Shown piece after piece: positions 1 through 5,111 of a stretch of 6,433 bases of DNA (position 1 is the stretch's first letter; the number at the start of each line of letters is the position of its first letter). The notes beneath the pieces were generated by a model. That model saw only the letters and a list, made by a program, of their open reading frames with translations, had not been told where the DNA came from and did not search any database. Where the stretch lies: the NCBI GenBank assembly GCA_938015405.1, contig CALLPZ010000437.1, positions 1-6,433 on the forward strand, written 5' to 3'. This DNA comes from an uncultured Pseudanabaenaceae cyanobacterium (GTDB taxonomy: Bacteria; Cyanobacteriota; Cyanobacteriia; PCC-9006; JAAUQQ01). A program made the translations under genes and the position numbers.

Positions 1-72
1 TATCCCTAACTGAGGCATAGCTGCCTATTTACTTTTTACGTTGCGAAATAATTCAAGAGAACTCTTTTTGTA

Positions 73-423
73 TCATCGCCTCTCATCTTGAACAGCTTTT
101 ACTTCTGGTAACCATTGAGAGGTCAAAATCTCCAGATTCTCAATAAATCTCTGTATCTGTCTCTCTGTAGGAAGTGTAGGCGTTTTAGATTTTTGCTGTC
201 TTTCGTCAATCGTCACGATTAAGTAACATTTATTGTTGCTCTCAATCCCCCTCTCAGACTGGATTGCAGCCGCTTTGTAAACCTGGAGCCAGCTAAATGA
301 GAGGGCGTAACTTTTTGTCTGGTTTCCTACAGCGCTTGGGAGACCTGAGTTTAGGATTCTCGTTAAGTGGCCGACCGAGTATATATATACCTGCTCGAAT
401 TTGGCTGTTTCGTTAAGCCCCAA
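73..423 (-). CDS. doubtful small hypothetical protein (116 aa)
   Basis: I do not recognise this protein. The frame is open for 116 codons on the minus strand, from a TTG at 423-421 to a TGA at 75-73, and an in-frame TGA lies three codons upstream of the TTG. It contains no internal ATG and has no convincing Shine-Dalgarno sequence. The product is mixed polar with no signal peptide or membrane segment. Its C-terminal third (ending LTSQWLPEVKAVQDERR) looks protein-like and helical. Codon use is rich in AGA/AGG and ATA, unlike the phycobilisome genes beside it, so it is either a poorly expressed or acquired gene, a decayed remnant, or chance. A (TA)5 tract at 380-389 falls inside it. It points away from cpcL, so if real it would be divergently transcribed. 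Confidence 0.3.
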   Translation of the reverse strand: MGLNETAKFEQVYIYSVGHLTRILNSGLPSAVGNQTKSYALSFSWLQVYKAAAIQSERGIESNNKCYLIVTIDERQQKSKTPTLPTERQIQRFIENLEILTSQWLPEVKAVQDERR

Positions 424-442
424 TCTAGCTCAGCACTTTTTG

Positions 443-470
443 AAAGCCACCTTTTCTTAACGGCGGCTTT
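443..470. repeat. imperfect inverted repeat upstream of cpcL
   Basis: AAAGCCACC (443-451) and GGCGGCTTT (462-470) can pair over nine positions with one A/C mismatch around a 10-base loop. It lies between the doubtful leftward ORF and cpcL. It could be an operator, a leader hairpin, or a weak terminator; the T-run after it is poor, so terminator is the least likely on the + strand. Confidence 0.35.
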
Positions 471-528
471 ATAGCTTTGCCCGATACCTAACTGCTAGGG
501 CAATCTCCCTGGCAGAACTGGCTTTTGT

Positions 529-548
529 CGCTTAATCCCGCTTACTTT
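529..548 (+). promoter_or_regulatory. direct repeat CGCTTA, 10-base period, with weak promoter downstream
   Basis: CGCTTA occurs at 529-534 and again at 539-544, exactly one helical turn apart. Half-sites repeated at 10-11 bases are the usual target of OmpR/PhoB-type regulators, the family to which the chromatic acclimation regulators CcaR and RcaC belong. About 20 bases downstream is a weak promoter-like pair, TTGAGA (568-573) and TACGTT (590-595) with a 16-base spacer; the -10 matches consensus at only three positions. The published CcaR G-box or RcaC L-box sequences are not recognisable here, so the assignment is an inference. Confidence 0.25.
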
Positions 549-647
549 CAGGTTCTTAGCAGTTGTCTTGAGAGTTCTGGGGGATGGGCTACGTTAGTCA
601 ACCTCATTTTTGACTTACCCCTTACGGGGACCCCTGACCTTCATTCT

Positions 648-651
648 GGAG
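648..651 (+). promoter_or_regulatory. ribosome binding site deciding the cpcL start
   Basis: GGAG sits six bases before the ATG at 658. The same frame could start at a TTG at 610 or an ATG at 652, but the latter directly abuts the GGAG. Only the 658 start gives the N-terminus MAIPLLDY..SQNQRV that matches the CpcG/CpcL family (MALPLL-type). Confidence 0.7.
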
Positions 652-657
652 ATGCGT

Positions 658-1410
658 ATGGCGATTCCGTTACTGGATTACTCCCTCCAAAGCCAAAATC
701 AGCGAGTCCAAGGCTTTGAAGTGGCTGGCGATGAGCACTCTTTTGTCTATTCCGCAGAGAACTTGCTCTCATCTGCCGATATGGATGTGCTGATCAATGC
801 AGCTTACCTGCAAGTGTTCCACGAGCAGCAAATGCTGAAGCGCAATCGGCAGACCTTCTTGGAGTCACAACTCCGTAACGGTCAAATCACTGTGCGTGAG
901 TTTGTGCAAGGTCTCGCCCTCTCTGAGCCTTTTCGCCGCAACAACTACAACAGCAACAGCAACTATCGCTTTGTTGAGCTCTGTTTGCAGCGTCTGATGG
1001 GTCGTTCGCCCCATGGAGAGCGTGAACTCCAATCCTGGTCCATTGTCTTGGCAACCCGAGGCATCCAAGGCTTTGTGGATGCTCTGATGTCTAGTGCAGA
1101 ATATGCCGAACAGTTCGGTGACGACATGGTGCCATTCCAGCGCCGTCGTACCCTGCCTGCTCGAGGTACTGGCGAGCTGCCTTACCAGCGCATGCCTCGC
1201 TACACCGCAGACTACCGTCTTCGCCTTGAAGACATGGGCTTGTTGAGTAAGGGAGGCCTAGGCTCAGGTGGCGGATCCACTTGGTCTGGCTCTCTGCCTC
1301 CCCAGTGGGCTCGCATGGTCGGTGCCTCGGTCACAATCGCAGGTGCAACTGTGCTGACCGGCATGCTTGGAGCGACTGCTCTTGCTGCCTTCGGGTTTAT
1401 CTCCCTCTAA
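658..1410 (+). CDS. cpcL: CpcL, membrane-anchored phycobilisome rod linker
   Basis: A 250-residue linker of the CpcG/CpcL family. The N-terminus (MAIPLLDY..SQNQRV) is the family hallmark. A phycobilisome linker domain (Pfam PBS_linker_poly type) covers about residues 25-165, with ITVREFVQGLALSEPFR near 77-93, YRFVELCLQRLMGR at 103-116, and a SSAEYAEQFG..MVPFQR end. After a Gly/Ser-rich stretch (about 199-212) and PPQWARM, residues 220-250 form one uninterrupted hydrophobic segment, which core-binding CpcG lacks. That segment identifies CpcL (formerly CpcG2), known to anchor core-less rod phycobilisomes to thylakoids and pass energy mainly to photosystem I. It is the first gene of the PE linker cluster, 448 bases before cpeC. 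An ordinary CpcG is argued against by the hydrophobic tail. Confidence 0.92.
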   Translation: MAIPLLDYSLQSQNQRVQGFEVAGDEHSFVYSAENLLSSADMDVLINAAYLQVFHEQQMLKRNRQTFLESQLRNGQITVREFVQGLALSEPFRRNNYNSNSNYRFVELCLQRLMGRSPHGERELQSWSIVLATRGIQGFVDALMSSAEYAEQFGDDMVPFQRRRTLPARGTGELPYQRMPRYTADYRLRLEDMGLLSKGGLGSGGGSTWSGSLPPQWARMVGASVTIAGATVLTGMLGATALAAFGFISL

Positions 1411-1468
1411 TAACAGCTTAATTAATTGAAACAAGCCTCGCCCCAATCATTTTGGTTGATGCGCCTGT

Positions 1469-1495
1469 AGTCCCCAACCCAGTTGCCCTGGGGCT
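1469..1495 (+). terminator. weak hairpin after cpcL
   Basis: About 60 bases past the cpcL stop, CCCCA (1472-1476) can pair with TGGGG (1489-1493), extended by AG/CT across a bulged T. Alternatively CCCAG (1478-1482) pairs with CTGGG (1488-1492) around a five-base loop. No T-run follows, so this is at most a weak or factor-dependent stop, or an mRNA 3' end stabiliser. Confidence 0.3.
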
Positions 1496-1572
1496 GTCTG
1501 CTCATTGGCTCTCAGAAAATGTTTGCGTCTCTTGACGTTTCAACGGGGAAGGTTACATTTCTTAAGCTGGTC

Positions 1573-1600
1573 TTGATGAGGAAGCTCGTATCCTTATAAG
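1573..1600 (+). promoter_or_regulatory. candidate cpeC promoter
   Basis: TTGATG (1573-1578) and TATAAG (1595-1600) match the sigma70-type -35 and -10 boxes at four and five of six positions, with a 16-base spacer. This would start transcription near 1607 and give a leader of roughly 250 bases. An alternative pair just upstream is TTGACG (1532-1537) and TACATT (1554-1559), also 16 apart, with a better -35 and a poorer -10. I see no clear RcaC L-box (paired TTGCACA) near either one. Confidence 0.3.
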
Positions 1601-1664
1601 AGGAACGCCAATCTAAGGGGTTCTAGTACCCGATTTTCTGTGCTGGCGGTTTTGCTAGCTCTGC

Positions 1665-1706
1665 CTGCTGCGGCAAGCAGTCGTTATCCTGCGACCTGCT
1701 TTGTTT
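1665..1706 (+). promoter_or_regulatory. attenuator-like alternative hairpins in the cpeC leader
   Basis: The segment AGCAG (1676-1680) can pair in two exclusive ways. Upstream, CTGCT (1665-1669) pairs with it around a six-base loop. Downstream, AAGCAG plus TCG (1675-1683) pairs with CGA plus CTGCTT (1692-1701), with one bulged C at 1695 and a possible T-G pair at the loop. This downstream form is directly followed by T-rich sequence (TTTGTTT, 1700-1706) and so resembles an intrinsic terminator, with the upstream form as the antiterminator. The arrangement is visible in the sequence; its function is inferred. Confidence 0.4.
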
Positions 1707-1858
1707 CAGTGGTCTTTGGAAACGTTTTACACAATCCAGCGCTGGTTGAGTCGTCTCCCCACTGTTTGGGTGGGATGAGCGTAGCTACTGCGTTCACGAT
1801 GAACTGCTCCACGCTTTGTCAAAAAACTCCGTTAATACCCAATTAGGAGACAGTTTCA

Positions 1859-2722
1859 ATGCCATTTGGACCTGCATCCCAACTGGGGGTCGCTCGCTTT
1901 GATGAGACTGCCCCCGTTGAATTGCTTCCCGGCCGCTCTAATGATGAAGCCGAATCCATTATTCAGGCCGTCTATCGCCAAGTCCTAGGCAATGCCTATG
2001 TGATGGAGAGCGAGCGCGCCGCCATTCCTGAATCTAAATTCAAGAGCGGTGAACTGAGCGTGCGTGAGTTTGTTCGCGCTGTCGCTAAGTCGGAGCTGTA
2101 TCGCACTCGCTTCTTCGATACCTGCGCCCGCTACCGCTACACGGAGCTGGCTTTCCGCCACCTTCTCGGTCGCGCTCCTTACGATCTCGAAGAGATGCGT
2201 GCTCACAGCACCACCTTGGATAACAAGGGCTTTGAGTCGGATATCGATTCCTATATTGATAGCGCTGAATACCAGGACACCTTTGGTGAGGACACTGTTC
2301 CTTTCCTGCGTGGCTACAAGACTGAAGCCTGCACCAGCATGGTTCAGTTCACTCACTTCTTTGAGCTGGTTCGTGGTTCTTCCTCCAGCAGCCTCAAGAG
2401 CAACCTGGCTGGTAAGAAGCCTCGCCTCAACAGCTTGGTAATCAGCAAGACTCCAACTTCTGTCAAGTCCCCCAGTGCTGGTGGCGCTCTGTTCCAAGAG
2501 CCTGCTTTGGGTTCCCGGACTCGTCATGGTGCTGGTGCTAGCGCTGACGGCAAGATCTACCGCATTGAAGTCACTTCTATCCGTTCCAACGCGGTTAATC
2601 GTGTCTCCAAGTTCCGCCGGAGCAACAAGGTCTACATGGTGCCTTTCAACCAGCTGTCTGAGACTTATCAGCGCATCCATCGCCAAGGCGGTGTGATTGC
2701 TAACGTAACGCCGGTTAACTAA
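1859..2722 (+). CDS. cpeC: CpeC, phycoerythrin-associated rod linker
   Basis: A 287-residue linker that joins PE hexamers in peripheral phycobilisome rods. The N-terminus MPFGPASQLGV.RFDET and the stretch YRQVLGNAYVMESER (39-53) are characteristic of CpeC. The PBS linker domain covers about residues 20-155, with ELSVREFVRAVAKSELYR (65-82), HLLGR (101-105), IDSYIDSAEYQ and FGEDTVPF. A Ser/Lys-rich connector follows, then a CpcD-type domain at about 232-285 (YRIEV, KFRRSNKVYMVPF, YQRIHRQGG), giving the standard rod-linker architecture and length. The ATG at 1859 is preceded by AGGAG nine bases upstream. It is followed by a strong terminator and 340 bases before cpeD. Cysteines are few (89, 158), with no sign of a bilin-bearing N-terminal extension. 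Confidence 0.95.
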   Translation: MPFGPASQLGVARFDETAPVELLPGRSNDEAESIIQAVYRQVLGNAYVMESERAAIPESKFKSGELSVREFVRAVAKSELYRTRFFDTCARYRYTELAFRHLLGRAPYDLEEMRAHSTTLDNKGFESDIDSYIDSAEYQDTFGEDTVPFLRGYKTEACTSMVQFTHFFELVRGSSSSSLKSNLAGKKPRLNSLVISKTPTSVKSPSAGGALFQEPALGSRTRHGAGASADGKIYRIEVTSIRSNAVNRVSKFRRSNKVYMVPFNQLSETYQRIHRQGGVIANVTPVN

Positions 2723-2731
2723 ATCGACATT

Positions 2732-2770
2732 AGCCCGACTCTGGTATTGCGCCAGAGCCGGGCTTTGTTG
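2732..2770 (+). terminator. intrinsic terminator after cpeC
   Basis: AGCCCGACTCTGG (2732-2744) pairs with CCAGAGCCGGGCT (2752-2764) over 13 positions with a single A/C mismatch and a seven-base loop, beginning ten bases after the cpeC stop. The tail TTTGTTG is only moderately T-rich, so partial readthrough to cpeD is plausible. Confidence 0.75.
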
Positions 2771-3062
2771 GTTTACGGCGGTGCTGCGATCGCAGCTTCA
2801 ATAATTTAAAAATTGACCGTAGTTTGCTGTTGCTGTTGTGGGCAAAGCTCGCTATCGATATCGGCCAGGAGCAGGAAATGTTCCTAGCTAAACAACCCAT
2901 AAAAGCAGGGGCCTGCGGTGGATTTATCTATCGTCAGCAAGTCACATGCTTGAGCACTAATGCTGGCGTTGAGCGGGGTCGTTTGGGAGATGTGCTGCTG
3001 AGTGGCCGTTCCGAAATAGACGCTCTATTTAGTCTTTGTTTTTCAATACGTAAGGTTTTTCC
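2771..3062 (+). other. cpeC-cpeD intergenic region
   Basis: No gene is supported here. The stretch holds the HIP1 palindrome, an AT-rich run (2800-2812) followed by TTGACC (2813-2818) with no matching -10 box, and the cpeD ribosome binding site TAAGG (3051-3055). A frame from 2824 runs through the region and into cpeD out of phase; it has no family resemblance that I can see. Confidence 0.5.
2783..2796. repeat. HIP1 palindrome (extended)
   Basis: GCGATCGC (2786-2793) within the longer perfect palindrome GCTGCGATCGCAGC. HIP1 is the highly iterated octamer of many cyanobacterial chromosomes. Two further copies lie inside cpeT. Confidence 0.85.
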
Positions 3063-3860
3063 ATGGTTAGTACAGCTCCTGCCGTGAAATTTGGCGTTGA
3101 TGCTTTTGCAGATACTCGCTTTGAACTCTGGCCTGGTGCCGGTGTCGATGATAAAGCGGCCATTATTCGTGCCGTGTACCGTCAAGTTTTGGGCAATGCC
3201 CATGTGATGGAAAGCGAGCGCTGCGTCAGCGCTGAGTCTCGCCTGTGCAATGGAGAGCTTTCTGTTCGTGAATTTGTTCGCGAAGTAGCCAAGTCTGACT
3301 TCTACAAGTCCCGTTTCTTTGAAAGCTCTGCTCCCTACCGTTTCGTGGAGCTGAACTTCAAGCACTTGTTGGGTCGTGCTCCTTTGAGCCAGGCTGAGGT
3401 GTCTGAGCATATCCAATGCTGTGCTGGTGCTGGCTACGGTGCTGAGATCGATTCCTACATCGATAGCGATGAGTATCAAGCTGCCTTTGGCGAGAACACT
3501 GTTCCCTTCTTCCGTGGCATTGTGAGCCAGGTTGGCCAAAAGCAGTCTGGCTACAACCGCATGTTTGCCATCTTCCGTGGTCCTGCTGAGAGCGATAAGG
3601 CTGGTAAGGCTTCTAAGTTGGTTGCGGCTGTTGCAGGCAACACTGCTCCTGCTATCAAGCTGCCTCGTTCTGGCTCTGTGGCTAGTGGTCCTGATGCACC
3701 TAGCAAGCGCTTCAAGATTGTTGTTGCTGGCCAGCGCAATGGTAGCCGTCGTCGTTTGGCAACTACCACTTACTTGGTCAATGGCGACAACATGACGCCT
3801 CAGCTCAAGCAAATTCACCGTACCAGCGGTCGCATCGTCAGCATCACTGAAGTGGGCTAA
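3063..3860 (+). CDS. cpeD: CpeD, phycoerythrin-associated rod linker
   Basis: A 265-residue paralogue of CpeC. The N-terminus includes FADTRFELWPG (15-25). The PBS linker domain runs from about 20 to 155: YRQVLGNAHVMESER (39-53), ELSVREFVREVAKSDFY (65-81), HLLGR (101-105), EIDSYIDSDEYQ (128-139) and FGENTVPF (142-149). A CpcD-type domain closes the protein at about 215-263 (KRFKIVV, LKQIHRTSGRIVSI). TAAGG lies seven bases before the ATG. The role is to link PE hexamers along the rod and adjust their spectra. The D name rests mainly on position between cpeC and cpeE and on being larger than the next linker. Unusually it has adjacent cysteines at 119-120, plus Cys54 and Cys62. Confidence 0.85.
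   Translation: MVSTAPAVKFGVDAFADTRFELWPGAGVDDKAAIIRAVYRQVLGNAHVMESERCVSAESRLCNGELSVREFVREVAKSDFYKSRFFESSAPYRFVELNFKHLLGRAPLSQAEVSEHIQCCAGAGYGAEIDSYIDSDEYQAAFGENTVPFFRGIVSQVGQKQSGYNRMFAIFRGPAESDKAGKASKLVAAVAGNTAPAIKLPRSGSVASGPDAPSKRFKIVVAGQRNGSRRRLATTTYLVNGDNMTPQLKQIHRTSGRIVSITEVG
3189..3218 (+). repeat. 30-base exact repeat shared with cpeE
   Basis: Thirty bases in cpeD coding for the LGNAHVMESE motif are identical to 4195-4224 in cpeE. The corresponding part of cpeC differs at several positions. Confidence 0.8.
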
Positions 3861-3909
3861 GGATACAACCCGGTTTGGGCGGCAAGCTTGTTGCAGTCAT
3901 TTTATAGAC

Positions 3910-3927
3910 CGCAAATTGCCTTTTGCG
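3910..3927 (+). terminator. small perfect hairpin after cpeD
   Basis: CGCAAA (3910-3915) and TTTGCG (3922-3927) form a six-base perfect stem with a six-base loop about 50 bases past the cpeD stop. No T-run follows directly, so an RNA-processing or stabilising element is as likely as a terminator. A second short hairpin, CCCAT/ATGGG, lies at 3988-4001. Confidence 0.3.
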
Positions 3928-4032
3928 CTGGCTTTCTGCCTAGCTGTGTTCAATCCAATTGGGTTCGGGCTTTGAGTGTTAGGATTCCCCATTTTGATGG
4001 GTGAGGCTTGACCTTGGGCCCGGATCTATTGG

Positions 4033-4057
4033 GCTGCGGGGGAATCTGCCCCGTAGC
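4033..4057 (+). promoter_or_regulatory. leader hairpin upstream of cpeE
   Basis: GCTGCGGGG (4033-4041) pairs with CCCCGTAGC (4049-4057) over nine positions including one G-U pair, with a seven-base loop. There is no T-run after it. It ends 24 bases before the cpeE Shine-Dalgarno sequence AGGAG (4082-4086), so it suits a 5' stabilising or translation-tuning structure better than a terminator. Confidence 0.4.
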
Positions 4058-4095
4058 TGGAAATTAAGAACATCTGTTTTTAGGAGAGTTAGAAA

Positions 4096-4857
4096 ATGTC
4101 TATTTGGTCTGTCCCAGCAGAAGCCGTTGAGCTGCGCAGCAACTTTACTGAAGGTGATCTGCAGGGCGTGATTCGCGCTGTATATCGTCAGGTGTTGGGC
4201 AATGCCCATGTGATGGAAAGCGAGAGCCTGACCAGTGCAGAATCTGCACTGCGCAATGGTGACATTACTGTTCGCCAGTTTGTTGCTGCTGTGGGTATGT
4301 CTGAGCTGTACCGCCAGAAGTTTTTCGAAGCTTCCTCTCAGTACCGCTTTGTTGAGCTGAACTGCAAGCACTTCCTCGGTCGTGCACCCCAGGATCAAGC
4401 TGAGATCTCTGAGCATGTTCGCCGTTATAGCGAAGAGGGCTACGAGGCTGACATTGCTTCCTACATCGATAGTGAAGAGTATGGCAGCAGCTTTGGTGAG
4501 AACACAGTTCCCTATGCTCGTGCCACTCAGACTCAGTCAGGTCTCAAGAATGTGACCTTTAACCGGTCTTTTGCTTTGATGCGTGGTAATTCCACTAGCG
4601 ATGCTAGCGGTGCTGCTCGCCTGATTTCTGACTTGGCTGGCAACAAGGCGACCAAGATTTCTGCACCTGTTGGAGCGGGTAACGCATTGGGTAACCGTTC
4701 CAAGCGCTTCCGCATTGTGGTGACCAAGCCCGGTGCTGGGTCTCGCTTCCGCCGTTCTAGCACTAGCTATGATGTGAGCTACGACAGCTTGTCTAACCGC
4801 ATGAGAAGCATTCAGCGCAGTGGTGGCAGCGTTGTCAGCATCTCTGAAATTGCTTAA
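4096..4857 (+). CDS. cpeE: CpeE, phycoerythrin-associated rod linker
   Basis: A 253-residue linker, the shortest of the three PE-type linkers here because its N-terminal lead is about ten residues shorter. The PBS linker domain spans about 12-145: YRQVLGNAHVMESE (30-43), ITVRQFVAAVGMSELYR (57-73), HFLGR (92-96), ASYIDSEEYG and FGENTVPY. The CpcD-type domain is at about 203-252 (KRFRIVV, SRFRRSSTSYDV, RMRSIQRSGGSVVSI). The start has a strong AGGAGAG seven bases upstream. It should join PE discs within the rod. The symbol is assigned from order (third after cpeC and cpeD) and size; D and E linkers are similar enough that exchange of names is possible. A strong terminator follows, separating it from the lyase genes. 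Confidence 0.82.
   Translation: MSIWSVPAEAVELRSNFTEGDLQGVIRAVYRQVLGNAHVMESESLTSAESALRNGDITVRQFVAAVGMSELYRQKFFEASSQYRFVELNCKHFLGRAPQDQAEISEHVRRYSEEGYEADIASYIDSEEYGSSFGENTVPYARATQTQSGLKNVTFNRSFALMRGNSTSDASGAARLISDLAGNKATKISAPVGAGNALGNRSKRFRIVVTKPGAGSRFRRSSTSYDVSYDSLSNRMRSIQRSGGSVVSISEIA
4195..4224 (+). repeat. 30-base exact repeat shared with cpeD
   Basis: The partner copy, inside cpeE, of the cpeD segment at 3189-3218; identical at all thirty bases and in the same reading phase. Confidence 0.8.
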
Positions 4858-4963
4858 GGCTATTTGCCTGTTCTTGGTTTAGTGCTGGCCGGAAGTTTGA
4901 GTTCTTGCTCGGAATTTTTGACCTGTTGCTATCCAGATTCCTAGACTCTAGGTGCTAGCAATC

Positions 4964-4997
4964 CGCTGTGGGGCAGTTTCATGCTCCACAGCGTTTT
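4964..4997 (+). terminator. intrinsic terminator after cpeE
   Basis: CGCTGTGG (4964-4971) and CCACAGCG (4986-4993) pair perfectly, and the stem extends inward through one G-U and two G-C pairs to eleven positions with an eight-base loop. TTTT follows at 4994-4997. This is the best terminator in the window. A smaller hairpin CCTAG/CTAGG (4940-4952) lies just before it. Confidence 0.8.
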
Positions 4998-5025
4998 CCA
5001 TTAAGTGAGCTTGTAAGCTATTTGT

Positions 5026-5069
5026 CCTCATGTATGAGGTGATTGCTGTGTTTTAAGCGAAGCAATCAC
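5026..5069 (+). promoter_or_regulatory. adjacent inverted repeats in the cpeS leader
   Basis: CCTCA (5026-5030) pairs with TGAGG (5035-5039). Immediately after, GTGATTGCT (5039-5047) pairs perfectly with AGCAATCAC (5061-5069) over nine positions around a 13-base loop. The two stems share G5039, so their fully extended forms compete. A pyrimidine-rich, apparently unstructured stretch leads from there to the cpeS start. These could be an operator or a leader structure; the lack of a T-run argues against a terminator. Confidence 0.4.
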
Positions 5070-5111
5070 TCCCTCCTTGTCCTGACTTCGACTGTGACCT
5101 ACCAACAAGCT

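Larger units (their letters stand above)
1..657. other. cpcL upstream region, no firm gene
   Basis: Apart from the doubtful leftward frame at 423-73 I find no gene in this stretch. Bases 13-26 form a short perfect hairpin (AGGCA, loop TAGC, TGCCT) followed by T-rich sequence, and AAGAG/CTCTT at 55-66 runs into a T tract. Either could be the weak end of a + strand transcript from beyond the left edge. The part from 424 on should hold the cpcL promoter; its inverted and direct repeats are listed separately. Confidence 0.5.
1411..1858 (+). other. cpcL-cpeC intergenic region and cpeC leader
   Basis: These 448 bases hold no gene I can support. In order they contain a weak hairpin after cpcL, two promoter-like pairs (1532-1559 and 1573-1600), an attenuator-like hairpin system (1665-1706), a small hairpin CCCAC/GTGGG (1758-1774) with a seven-base loop, and the cpeC ribosome binding site AGGAG (1845-1849). 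A 68-codon GTG-started frame (1640-1846) spans the leader but has no well-placed Shine-Dalgarno sequence. A long structured leader before cpeC is consistent with the post-initiation control of cpeC reported in Fremyella. Confidence 0.6.

Noticed and set aside
610..657. N-terminal extension of cpcL from TTG 610
   Set aside because: The family N-terminus begins at ATG 658, which has GGAG at correct spacing; the extension contains a CCCC/GGGG hairpin (618-629).
1985..2686. Long minus-strand frame (233 codons) opposite cpeC
   Set aside because: It lies fully antisense to a certain linker gene. Similar antisense frames occur opposite cpeD and cpeE in the same register, as expected from the codon bias of homologous genes.
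2824..3087. Plus-strand frame of 87 codons between cpeC and cpeD
   Set aside because: It overlaps the cpeD start out of phase, lacks a ribosome site and a recognisable motif, and fits non-coding sequence.
2934..3818. Minus-strand frame of 294 codons opposite cpeD
   Set aside because: It is longer than cpeD itself but antisense to it, resembles the frame opposite cpeC only because the + strand genes are paralogues, and shows no family motif.
3979..4416. Minus-strand frame opposite the first half of cpeE
   Set aside because: It is the same shadow effect as at cpeC and cpeD, with the stretch opposite the conserved linker motif repeated.
5043..5111. N-terminal extension of cpeS from TTG 5043
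   Set aside because: The start would lie inside a perfect inverted repeat, and the extra residues do not match the family; ATG 5112 gives the usual beginning.
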